The notes below the pieces were generated by a model that ran no database searches, had not been told where the DNA came from, and was given only the letters and a program-made list of their open reading frames with translations. DNA of 64,000 nt from Streptomyces umbrinus (GTDB taxonomy: Bacteria; Actinomycetota; Actinomycetes; Streptomycetales; Streptomycetaceae): NCBI RefSeq assembly GCF_030817415.1, contig NZ_JAUSZI010000002.1, positions 10,143,501 to 10,207,500 of the forward strand. Direction: 5' to 3'. Below, in pieces: positions 19,156 through 27,415 of this stretch; within the stretch, counting starts at the first letter, position 1; each line of letters opens with the position of its first letter. The translations under genes and the position numbers were made by a program.

Positions 19156-19833
19156 ATGGACAGGTCGGTCGAGCCGCACACCGGCCGCACTTCGCTCGCC
19201 ACGGACTTCGGGAACGCCGCCTCGCTTCGCCATCGCGCGGCCGGCCCTGTTAGCCGTATCGAGGACACGATCCACAGTCACCGACGGGAACTGGCACGCG
19301 ACCGTGCGCGCGTTCGGCGAGTCGTGTCGAAGCTGAAGCTTCCACAGGATCCAGGTATCCAGGACGTCGTCGCGGCCGCTGAACAGCTGCGCGGGCGCGA
19401 GATCCTGAGGCTCGACCATCCCTTGCCGCCCGGCCTGAGCGGATTCTGCTTCGAGCTGCCGGACCAGGACGTACTGATCGGCACAACGCGCAAGAGCGAG
19501 CGTTACCGTACCCACGTGAGGGCCCACGAAATAGGTCACCTCGTGATGGACGATGAGCAACCTGGCAACGGATGCTCGATCAACAGTCACGGATTCCTCG
19601 ACCTCGACGCCTTCCCTCTGGACCAGCTCGCTTTGCCGGCCGACGTCGTGAAAGAGGTGTTGACCCGGCCAGTTCATCTGCGGACCACCACCACCAAACA
19701 CCTCACAGATCCTGTCGAGCGTCCAGCAGAAACCTTCGCGCTCGAGATCCTTTCGCTCCTGCGCTTCGACGCACGCACCCGAGGCACCGGTCCCATCAAC
19801 TCGGCACTTGCTCATCGGAGTACCACGCTCTAG
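19156..19833 (+). CDS. ImmA/IrrE-family metallopeptidase-like protein
   Basis: 225 residues. The HEIGH zinc motif lies at residues 124-128 (RAHEIGHLVMDDE), typical of ImmA/IrrE peptidases that cleave XRE-type repressors. The upstream third is helical. No HTH is present in this protein. Its TAG overlaps the GTG of a MAB_1171c-type membrane protein gene by one base, a pairing common in actinobacteria. ATG at 19156 follows GAAGG closely. The likely target repressor is not identified in the adjacent sequence. Confidence 0.75.
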   Translation: MDRSVEPHTGRTSLATDFGNAASLRHRAAGPVSRIEDTIHSHRRELARDRARVRRVVSKLKLPQDPGIQDVVAAAEQLRGREILRLDHPLPPGLSGFCFELPDQDVLIGTTRKSERYRTHVRAHEIGHLVMDDEQPGNGCSINSHGFLDLDAFPLDQLALPADVVKEVLTRPVHLRTTTTKHLTDPVERPAETFALEILSLLRFDARTRGTGPINSALAHRSTTL

Positions 19834-21212
19834 TGACAGCCATACTGACCGCGGTCAACCTGTTCATGGCGCTCGTCTGCACTGGCGTTGGCATCGCCAA
19901 GGTTGTCGCAGTCCGCCGGGATACCGAACTGACCCTGAAGATCACAGCGTTGGTCCTGCTCTTCGCCGGCATGATCTTCTTTCTGACGCTTCCTGTTGTC
20001 TACCGAAGGGTCGGCATCGCGCTGAGCTCCCCCAGCGTGGCGACCTTGATGATCGACACTGCGACGCTGGTGTGCGTCGGCCTTGCCCACCTGCTCACTC
20101 AGCTGTGGCATCCGCGTCGCCGTGAGCGCGGGGTGCTGCGCCGCACCATCTCCAGGTGGGTCCTGTTCTACGCGGCCGCGATCGTGATCATGGCCGTGCT
20201 GTTCTTTGAAGCTGACCTCTCCGGACCTGCCCACCCGCTCCAGTTCGTCGTCGCCTACGGGCATGTCCCTGAGGTGTTCGCACTTCAGATCGTCTACCTC
20301 ACGGCTCTCAGCATCGCGGTCGTCGTCACCGTAAGGCAGTGCGGGGGACTTGCTGCTCCCGGCAATCCCGGCCTTGACCAATCGGTACGCATGTTCGCCC
20401 TGGCCGTCTCACTGGACCTAGCGAAGGCCGCATGCACCCTGCTTGCCATGCTGAGTGCAGTCAGCGGGTTTCACCGCCTGAACTTCCTGGCTGAGTTTGC
20501 CTGGGTCCCCACCAACGTGAGCGGGTTCGCAGCCAGTTACGGTCTGGCCAGTTTGGCGCTGGCATCGCGGCGCGCCGAAACCCGCGACTGCGACACGCTG
20601 GAGCCACTGTGGGCACTGGTCGTGGTCCGTGACGATGACGACCACCCAGACAATGACGAGTCCGGTCAGCGAACGCCGTGGTGGCGCCAATGGTGCACAC
20701 GCTTGGCTGGCTGGTGGCGCCGATGGCGCGCGAGCTTGGCTGGCTGGGATGTCCGCTTCCGCCTACTGCGCCTCCTAGTGGAGATCCGGGACGGCGAGGC
20801 AATCCTTAGCCCCTGGATGAGCTCCGCACCGTCCGAAGCTGTAGCCCGCGCCTTCCACGAAGTTAGAGAACTCGTCGACAGCGGAAGGAGCGAGGACGAA
20901 CAAGCAATCGGCGAACTGGCGGCGCACCTGGACCTCAACGTGGACACGGTCCGCTATCTAATCAGTACCGGCGTGGGTTACGACGACGAGATAGCCGCGC
21001 AAGCCGCCGCCACGCTGGGGGTCGCCTCGCACGCTCGTGCAGCGTTCAGTCCCCCGCTGTCCGCCGACGACGTGCTCGAGATGCTGCCAGGTGAGGATGT
21101 TCCCGCCGCCCGCGAGCGAGAACACCTGGTCAATGTGGCGCGGCATCTGCAGGAGAACCCACTGGTCGACGCCGTGGTGGCACGCGCCGCCGCAGCCCGG
21201 GCGCACAGCTGA
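19833..21212 (+). CDS. MAB_1171c-type multi-pass membrane protein
   Basis: About 459 residues from the GTG at 19833, overlapping the peptidase stop. The first ~260 residues hold about seven hydrophobic helices (for example LFMALVCTGVGIAKVVAV, ITALVLLFAGMIFFLTLPVV, VLFYAAAIVIMAVLFF). A long cytoplasmic tail follows, with W/R-rich repeats (WWRQWCTRLAGWWRRW) and an acidic helical C-terminus. The family is annotated as a putative transporter but function is unproven. Coupling to an IrrE-like peptidase suggests a membrane sensor and peptidase signalling pair (inference). Confidence 0.7.
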   Translation: MTAILTAVNLFMALVCTGVGIAKVVAVRRDTELTLKITALVLLFAGMIFFLTLPVVYRRVGIALSSPSVATLMIDTATLVCVGLAHLLTQLWHPRRRERGVLRRTISRWVLFYAAAIVIMAVLFFEADLSGPAHPLQFVVAYGHVPEVFALQIVYLTALSIAVVVTVRQCGGLAAPGNPGLDQSVRMFALAVSLDLAKAACTLLAMLSAVSGFHRLNFLAEFAWVPTNVSGFAASYGLASLALASRRAETRDCDTLEPLWALVVVRDDDDHPDNDESGQRTPWWRQWCTRLAGWWRRWRASLAGWDVRFRLLRLLVEIRDGEAILSPWMSSAPSEAVARAFHEVRELVDSGRSEDEQAIGELAAHLDLNVDTVRYLISTGVGYDDEIAAQAAATLGVASHARAAFSPPLSADDVLEMLPGEDVPAAREREHLVNVARHLQENPLVDAVVARAAAARAHS

Positions 21213-21417
21213 GCCCGCCGTACCCGTGCCCCCTACGGTGCCACTTGTGGCCTGCGTACCGGCAGTCGAACCGGGGCCTGTCGGCAGGAATGCCTCAATG
21301 ACACGCTTCGAACCGGCGATGAGCTGACGATGGCCGAGACCATGAAGGCGCTGAACTCGGTCCAGGCAGCCGTCGCCTCGCGATCCCCGCAACCCTGAAT
21401 TTTCCCCGGCTGCAGGA
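21213..21417. other. Convergent intergenic region at the edge of the biosynthetic cluster
   Basis: About 205 bp. A short plus-strand frame, MAETMKALNSVQAAVASRSP (from 21330), has protein-like composition and may be the tail of a lost gene. This is the junction where the minus-strand metallophosphatase gene is cut short. Confidence 0.35.
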
Positions 21418-21855
21418 TCAGGCCGGTGTTTGGGAGAAGCAACTACGCCAGCACATGGCGGAGATTCCCTGGCCGATGATGGCGGTCACCGTCACTGTCT
21501 GCTCACCCACGGCCGCGAGGCGGAAGGGTTGGAAGTACGGGGCGCCGGTGGACTGGTGGACGATGTTCGCGCAGACGACCAGGGGGCGAAGGCCCGGAGA
21601 GGTGTAGTGGGACCAGCCGTGGTTTCCGGGCGTGATCACGTCGTAGAACTCGGTGAGGATGCGTTGTTCGATCCGGCCGCGGGAGACCGGGTAGTGGGTG
21701 CCCTCGAAGAAGTCTCCGCTGTCGACGACCAGAGTGGTCGGTCGGGCGCGGCTGAGGTGTGCGGTGAGGGTGACTGGCTGGTCGAGGCTGGAATGGAAGT
21801 CGGTGGTCGCGAGAATGGAGGAAGGCCGCCGGTCGGCGTCTGGAAGCGTGATCAC
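21418..21855 (-). pseudogene. Truncated metallophosphatase (5'-nucleotidase-like)
   Basis: 145 residues, far below the 300-500 usual for the family. Visible metallophosphatase blocks: LATTDFHSS (metal-binding D and H), VVDSGDFFEG and TPGNHGWSHY (the GNH block). The C-terminal blocks with further metal-binding His residues are missing; the frame ends in unrelated residues (CWRSCFSQTPA). The GTG at 21855 overlaps the kinase stop as GTGA, so it was the last gene of the cluster operon. A functional version could remove a 5'-phosphate from a nucleotide intermediate; this copy is probably inactive. Confidence 0.65.
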
Positions 21856-22748
21856 AGCAGTCTCCGGGCGTGTGGGACGGCGGTGCCCGGGGCGGGTTCG
21901 GGCCATGTGCGCAGGGCGGCGGTCAGGGTGCGGCGGGCTTCGGCGGCGAAGGCGTGGCGGCGTTGCGCGGTGGCTGTGACGGCGATGGCGGCGGCGTCGG
22001 TGACCGTGCAGATGCGGATGAGCTCGCGTTCGGCTGCGTCGGGCTGGCGTCCGTATCCGCGATAGAACTCCTGTCGGAGGTCTGGCCGATGGAGCAGGGT
22101 GCGCTGGGTGATGCGCAGGAAGTCGCGGCCGCAGGCTTCGTGTCGGCTGGTCTCGAAGTCCACGACCCCGGCGGGTCGGCCGCAGGGGTGGGCGAGGATG
22201 TTGCGGCTGGTGAAGTCGAGGTGTGACGGCTGTGTCTGCTGGGGCGGCATCCGGGTGAGGAGGTCGAGGGCCTCGTGGACCATGTCGGCTTCCGCTGCGG
22301 TCAGGGGCGCGGTGCCGGCCGCCAGCTGGGCGCGGATGTACACCGCCCGGTCGCGTCCGAAGTGGGGCAGTGTCGACGGGGCCGCGGCGTGGTGGAACCG
22401 GGCCAGGAGTTCGCCGGCAAGGCCGTATGCGCGATGCTCCTGGCGCCGTGTCAGGCTCAGCAGAGCCAGCGGGCGTCCGGCGACGGAGGTCATGAGGAGG
22501 TCCTGCTCCGCCTCATCGGCGTCGAGGAGCTGTGGCGCGCTCGCTCCGAGGGCCTCAGTCCAGCGGGCCAGGGCCGCGTGCTCGCGTTGGAAGCTGCCCT
22601 TGCTCGTGTTGTGCTTGAGGATCATCTGCCGGCCGCCCGGGTCCAACAGACGCAGGACGGTTGCCGAGGTGCCGGGCCAGCTGTGGTCGGCGACGACCGT
22701 GGCCAGCCCGGCGAGGCGGGGTATCTCGGATGCCTGTGCGACGGTCAT
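21852..22748 (-). CDS. APH-family phosphotransferase
   Basis: 298 residues. Kinase-like fold with the catalytic loop HLDFTSRN (176-183) and DFE (197-199) in place of DFG/DxD, as in aminoglycoside/choline kinases. The N-lobe Lys is in QMILKHNT. In MraY-inhibitor clusters, APH-type enzymes phosphorylate the product or an intermediate for self-resistance (LipI, CapP). The ATG overlaps the P-loop gene upstream as ATGA. A biosynthetic kinase role is equally possible. Confidence 0.8.
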   Translation of the reverse strand: MTVAQASEIPRLAGLATVVADHSWPGTSATVLRLLDPGGRQMILKHNTSKGSFQREHAALARWTEALGASAPQLLDADEAEQDLLMTSVAGRPLALLSLTRRQEHRAYGLAGELLARFHHAAAPSTLPHFGRDRAVYIRAQLAAGTAPLTAAEADMVHEALDLLTRMPPQQTQPSHLDFTSRNILAHPCGRPAGVVDFETSRHEACGRDFLRITQRTLLHRPDLRQEFYRGYGRQPDAAERELIRICTVTDAAAIAVTATAQRRHAFAAEARRTLTAALRTWPEPAPGTAVPHARRLL

Positions 22749-23299
22749 GGCTGGTGAAGGAGGGTGAGGGCCCGGTCCGCGACCTGTTCGGGGGTGAGAG
22801 AGGTGGTGTCGATGACCTTGGCCCGCTCGCTTAGCCACGTCGCGTGGGCATCCTCGTAGTCGATGAGCTTGCGGCGCCTGAAGGCGCGGACCTTCTCGCT
22901 GCGTTCCTCGTCGCCGGGGAACTCCATGCTGCTCTCGATGCGGGCCCGCAGGGTCTCGGCCTCGGCGTGGACGAGGAGGTGGTGCACCTTGATTCCGGCC
23001 TTGCCCAGGGCGTCGAAGATCTCGTCGGCGTACTCGCGGCACAGCAGCGTCATGGGGGCGATGACCGGGCCGCTGTCGGTGTGATGGTCCAGCTCGGCGC
23101 AGACCGCGGCGACCAACGTGCGCCACATCGGGTAGTTCTGGAAGTCGCGTTGGCGGCTGGGATGGTCGCCGAGGCTCTTGCGCAGCAGGAAGCCGACCTC
23201 TTCCGGGTCGGTGATGATGCTGCCCGGCAGCCGCTGGTGGAGCAGGGAGGCGGTGGTGGTCTTGCCACCGCCGAAGGGGCCGTTGATCCAGATGATCAT
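22745..23299 (-). CDS. TmrB-like P-loop ATP-binding protein
   Basis: 184 residues. It begins MIIWINGPFGGGKTTTAS, a Walker A at residues 7-15, then PEEVGFLLRKSLG and RARIESS as in TmrB-type proteins. TmrB of Bacillus binds ATP and gives resistance to tunicamycin, an MraY/GPT inhibitor. Placement in an operon that seems to make a uridyl nucleoside fits self-resistance or kinase activity on the product. A second related protein lies at 42.4-43.0 kb. Gluconate- or adenylate-kinase-like functions cannot be excluded. Confidence 0.75.
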   Translation of the reverse strand: MIIWINGPFGGGKTTTASLLHQRLPGSIITDPEEVGFLLRKSLGDHPSRQRDFQNYPMWRTLVAAVCAELDHHTDSGPVIAPMTLLCREYADEIFDALGKAGIKVHHLLVHAEAETLRARIESSMEFPGDEERSEKVRAFRRRKLIDYEDAHATWLSERAKVIDTTSLTPEQVADRALTLLHQP

Positions 23300-23357
23300 G
23301 TGGTTCCTCGGGTGGGTTGATGCTGTTGGTCGGCGAACCGGCTTGCTCGTCCGGGGG

Positions 23358-25250
23358 TTACGCGGCGGGCGTGGTCGTTGGAGGGAGGACGGGGAGGCGC
23401 TGCTGGTAGTAGGCGATGTGGAAGCGGTGGGCGTGGACCACCCACAGGCGGTCGAGTTCGGGCATCGGGTGCTCGGGCATGGTGAGCCGGATCGTGTGCG
23501 GGCCGGGGGTGGCGGCGATGACCTGGTGATCGTAGGAGCCGCGCCGGGTCGAGCGCGGACGCAGGTGAACCGCCAGCACGCCGCCGGCTGACTCGGGCAG
23601 GCGCAGGGCGATCTCGGCCACCTCGCCAGGATGCAGCGCGGCAGGGGCCTTGACCTCGAGTTCGTGGAGGCCGGCGGGAAGGCTGAGTGCGGGGCCGCAC
23701 TTGGGGCACCGGATGGTGCGCCGGTCAGTGAGACCGATCGGGCTGGTCAGATGTTCGGCATCCCGCGGGGCGTGGCAGTACGGGCAGGGACCGGCGGCGG
23801 ACCACCGGCCGGTGCGGTGGTGGGCGCGGGAGGCGATGAGTTGCCGGGAGAAGGCGCCGCCGCGGGTCCGGCTGAGGATGGCCAGGGCCGTGTGGGCCCA
23901 CACCTCGCTCTGGGCCTGGAGGCGTGGTTCCCATTCTTCGGTCGGGGACGCGTCGCGTACGGCCGCGAGCAGCTGGTCGGCGGCCCTCTCGCGGTGGCTG
24001 GTCATTTCCTCCAGGCAGGCGGCCAGGTCGGGGTCGGGGCGGCGCTGCAGGGAGGCATGGAGACCGCGCTCGACGGCGTGCGCGTCGGTGAGGCGGCGTT
24101 GCCAGTCACCGAGCTGGTGAGTGTCCGCGGGCTGCCGGCGGGCCTGGGGGCGGGGGTGCGGGGAGGTGCGGGGGCCGGGGATGTGGAGGCGTTGTTCCGG
24201 GTCACCCAACAGGACGGTGGACGGGCCGCGGATGCCCCGGCGTTCACCGTCGGTGTTGAGGAGCGCGACGCACTGGCCGAGTCGGTCACCGGCGTGCAGG
24301 CTCTCGGCGGCGAGGCGGGGCTCGCGGCCGCTGGTGTCCAGGTCACCGCGCGTCAGTCCGAAGACAGCTTGGGGGAATCCCTCCAGGGCGTCGAGCGCGA
24401 GGCTGAGGTTGGAGGGGTACTGCTCCGCGGGACCGAGGGTGATGCCGTTGCAGACGAAGACCCCCAGCGCGCGGGTCTTGAGGTTGTGGAGGGCGAAGGG
24501 GCGGGTCCGGCCGGACGGGTCGGTCTTGCAGCCGGTGGGTGTGCAGCCGCCGGGCAGAACGGTTCCGTCGAGGGTGTGTTCGGCGGCGCCGGTGAGTCCG
24601 CACAAGGTGAGTGCGCCGAGCGGGGCGTGCGCGGCGGATCCGTCGGCGTCGACGATGATGCTGGTCCAATGCTGGCCGAGAACGTCGGCGACGGTACTGC
24701 GTTCGTCGATCTCGCCGCCGCTCAGGACGTGGGCGAGGCCGGTGGTGCCGTCGACGAGGCCGCTGCGGGCCGGGCCCGGGTCCGGCCCGGGGGCGGCGAG
24801 GAGCTTGGCCAGGGCGAAGGTGACGGCCGCCGCGTCGCGGCCGGTGAGGAACCCGGTCTCGGTGTCCTGTTCGGCGCAGGCGGTCACGATCGCCGTCAGG
24901 ACGCGAAGCGGCAGCGCGGCGGCCGGAGCGACGACCAGGACGCTGCCGCCCCGGTCACCGGCGGCGAGCGGCCGGTGAGGGTCGAGGACGTGGTGGGGGC
25001 GGCTGAGAGCCTGCGCGACCAGCTGGCCGAGTCGTTCGTGGCCGGGCAGGCTCGCCACTCGCGCTCCGGCTCGGACAGCCGGGCGTTCGTCGGCGGGGGC
25101 GTAGCTGTGCAGGACATCCGCCCAGCGCCGTGCGCGGTCCGCCTCGGCGGGGAGCAGGACTGGAATCGCATGGGCCCGCAGCAGCGGGCCGTCGTCCTCG
25201 ACGGTCTCAACCCATCGGTATCGGGGCGGCAGTTGCGGGAGCAGGGACAT
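23358..25250 (-). CDS. Unknown 630-residue protein with zinc-ribbon cysteines and a caspase-like core
   Basis: No confident family. Residues ~110-330 show alternating strands and helices. A DADGSAAHAPLGALTLCG segment and a later LGVFVCNGITLG strand ending in Cys recall the His and Cys strands of CHAT/caspase-like proteases; this is a weak resemblance. A CPYCHAP...CPKCG pair near 505-545 forms a likely zinc ribbon. The C-terminal ~100 residues look like a beta-sandwich. The ATG overlaps the preceding stop as TGATG, so it belongs to the biosynthetic operon. It could be a maturation protease, scaffold or regulator. Confidence 0.6.
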   Translation of the reverse strand: MSLLPQLPPRYRWVETVEDDGPLLRAHAIPVLLPAEADRARRWADVLHSYAPADERPAVRAGARVASLPGHERLGQLVAQALSRPHHVLDPHRPLAAGDRGGSVLVVAPAAALPLRVLTAIVTACAEQDTETGFLTGRDAAAVTFALAKLLAAPGPDPGPARSGLVDGTTGLAHVLSGGEIDERSTVADVLGQHWTSIIVDADGSAAHAPLGALTLCGLTGAAEHTLDGTVLPGGCTPTGCKTDPSGRTRPFALHNLKTRALGVFVCNGITLGPAEQYPSNLSLALDALEGFPQAVFGLTRGDLDTSGREPRLAAESLHAGDRLGQCVALLNTDGERRGIRGPSTVLLGDPEQRLHIPGPRTSPHPRPQARRQPADTHQLGDWQRRLTDAHAVERGLHASLQRRPDPDLAACLEEMTSHRERAADQLLAAVRDASPTEEWEPRLQAQSEVWAHTALAILSRTRGGAFSRQLIASRAHHRTGRWSAAGPCPYCHAPRDAEHLTSPIGLTDRRTIRCPKCGPALSLPAGLHELEVKAPAALHPGEVAEIALRLPESAGGVLAVHLRPRSTRRGSYDHQVIAATPGPHTIRLTMPEHPMPELDRLWVVHAHRFHIAYYQQRLPVLPPTTTPAA

Positions 25251-27415
25251 CAGCGCACCTCGGGGCTGTGGGACGTGATGAGCGCCCGCAGGACGTATTC
25301 GACCGGGACGGTCTCGGCGGCGCGAGCCGCAGCCGCCCGGGCGGCAGTCATGCCGCGCTCGTGCGCGCTGTCGGCGAGCTGGTGCTGATACGGCCAGGCC
25401 CGGTCGGCGAGCGCCTCCACTCCTTCCACGGGCGTGCGGTGACGGGTGAAGACGACGAGCGTGCGCGTGTCGGTGCCCAGGCCTCGGCCGGCGAGATGGG
25501 CGGTGACGCGCTGGTCGGTGCCCTTGCCCTGGAAGAGGGGGAGTGGGCCGTCGGCGAAGGCGGCGGTGCGGTAGGCCGCGTCGATGCCGGTGAGCGGGTC
25601 GGGACCGGTGGGGTGCAGCAGCAGACGGATCAGCCGGCCGCCGGGGCGCAGGATCCGCAGCGCCTCGTCCGCAGCGAGCAGGGGATCGGCGGTGAACTGC
25701 AGGACCTCGTGCTCGATGACGACGTCCGCGCTGTTGACGGCGAAGGGGAGCATCAGCGCGTCCGCGGACACCACGTCCACGCCGGGCAGTCGGCGCTGGG
25801 TCAGAAGGGCGGCCATCGCGGCTGAGGGTTCGACGCCACGGTACGTCGCCGGGCTCCCGGCGGCGAGGTGCCGGGTGATGCGTCCGGTGCCCGCGCCCAG
25901 CTCCACCACATCACGTCCAGCGAGTTGTTCGGCGGAGAAGGACCGTAAGGCGTCGGTCATGGCGTCGGCCAGGGGACGGTGGCGGTCATAAACACAGGCC
26001 AGGGCCGGGGTGTAGAGCGGGTCGTCGGCCGGGCGCGGGCTGAGGTCGGGGGAGGTGCCGAGCAGGCCGGTGAGCGCGGCCGTGGTGTGCTGCCAGGGCC
26101 AGCAGCTGTTGGTGTTCAGCACGACTTGGGAGCCGTGGCGCAGCTGGCGCAGCAGGGCCAGCAACGGGGCGAGGCTCTCGATCAGCCCTTCCGGGGTCGT
26201 GGCGCCGACGCAGTGGGATGCCGCGAGAGCGATCCGGGCGGTGGGCGGCAGATACCGGGAGGCCGTCGCGCCGGGCCAGGGCGCCTGCTGGTGGCGGGCC
26301 AGGAGGGAGGCCAGCGCGGTGAGTTGGTGACGGGCGAGGTCCAGGTGCGTGACAGCCGCCAGGAGGTCGCCCGTGTGCGCGGCAGCGGCGATCTGGTGCA
26401 GCGCCCAGCCGATCTGGTGGAGGAGCGCTTCGGCGCGGGGCGCGGCCGCGGTGCGGACCTCGGGGAGCCAGGGCGGAAGATGCTCGGCCTCCACGTCGCA
26501 CGTCGTGCTCGTCCACGCGGACAACTGTCCGGCCGCGGCTGCGGTGTCGGCGCCGTGGGGCAGCATGCGCCAGGTCGTCAGCCTGCCGTTCGGCGTGATC
26601 GATGCGACGGCGTCGGGACCGAGCGGCACGGCGGTCAGGGCAGCGTCGTGCGCGGTCAGCCGCGCGGCGAGACCGGCAGCGGTCAGGGAGGTGTTCACGT
26701 AGCGGACGGACTGGGGGGAGGCGGCATCGGCTTCCGCATGGCCGTCGGCCGGCGCGACGCCGGCCGAGGCTGTCGGCAGGAGTACGGCGTCCGTGGGGGC
26801 GGGCAGGGCGACGCCGAGACCGGCCAGGAACTTCTCGAAGGCGTCGGCGCTCGTGTAGTGGTCGGCGCGCAGGCCCACGTGGAGGGCGGCGGCCACGTTG
26901 GTCGCGCTGTCGTCGGTGAAGGCCACGTCCTGGGCGGGCAGGTCCATGAACGCGAGGGCCTGGTGGTAGGCGGCGGGCGACGGTTTGGTCACGCCGAGGG
27001 CGGCGCTGTTGGCGACATGGCCGAAGAGGCCGTCCAGTTCGTGCAGGGTCAGGTCGGCGGCGACCACGGTGGTGTTGTTGGTCAGGACGCCGGTAACCAG
27101 GCCGGCGCTGCGGGCTCGGCGGAGCAGCGCGACCATCTGCGGGTCGGGCTCACCCCGGTCGGCAGCCCACAGATCGGCGGCGCGCCCGCCCTCGGGCCCG
27201 AACTGCGCGATCAGGTCGGCGCGTACGGCCGCGACCCATTCCTCGTGGGTCAGGATCCCGTGGTGGGCCAGGTCGAAGACCCCGCCGTACGCGACGCGGC
27301 GGACGGCCTGTTCGGGGAGACCGCAGGCCAGCGCCGCTGTGGCGGCGCTGCGGTTCTTCCACAGCCGCACGACGCCGTCCAGGTCGACGAGTACCCCGCG
27401 GATCGGTCGGGTCAT
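25250..27415 (-). CDS. HAD hydrolase fused to class I SAM methyltransferase
   Basis: 721 residues. Residues 1-205 are a HAD phosphatase: VLVDLDGVVR (nucleophile Asp), GVLTNNTT, KPSPAAYHQAL and FTDDSATNV. Residues ~210-480 have no recognised fold (helical, W-containing). Residues ~500-640 are a class I methyltransferase: VELGAGTGR at ~504, GVEPS, SADALMLPF, HEVLQFT and RILRPGGRLIR. Such a fusion suggests dephosphorylation and methylation of one intermediate. The start overlaps the A-T gene stop as ATGA. Which atom is methylated is not visible. Confidence 0.8.
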   Translation of the reverse strand: MTRPIRGVLVDLDGVVRLWKNRSAATAALACGLPEQAVRRVAYGGVFDLAHHGILTHEEWVAAVRADLIAQFGPEGGRAADLWAADRGEPDPQMVALLRRARSAGLVTGVLTNNTTVVAADLTLHELDGLFGHVANSAALGVTKPSPAAYHQALAFMDLPAQDVAFTDDSATNVAAALHVGLRADHYTSADAFEKFLAGLGVALPAPTDAVLLPTASAGVAPADGHAEADAASPQSVRYVNTSLTAAGLAARLTAHDAALTAVPLGPDAVASITPNGRLTTWRMLPHGADTAAAAGQLSAWTSTTCDVEAEHLPPWLPEVRTAAAPRAEALLHQIGWALHQIAAAAHTGDLLAAVTHLDLARHQLTALASLLARHQQAPWPGATASRYLPPTARIALAASHCVGATTPEGLIESLAPLLALLRQLRHGSQVVLNTNSCWPWQHTTAALTGLLGTSPDLSPRPADDPLYTPALACVYDRHRPLADAMTDALRSFSAEQLAGRDVVELGAGTGRITRHLAAGSPATYRGVEPSAAMAALLTQRRLPGVDVVSADALMLPFAVNSADVVIEHEVLQFTADPLLAADEALRILRPGGRLIRLLLHPTGPDPLTGIDAAYRTAAFADGPLPLFQGKGTDQRVTAHLAGRGLGTDTRTLVVFTRHRTPVEGVEALADRAWPYQHQLADSAHERGMTAARAAAARAAETVPVEYVLRALITSHSPEVR

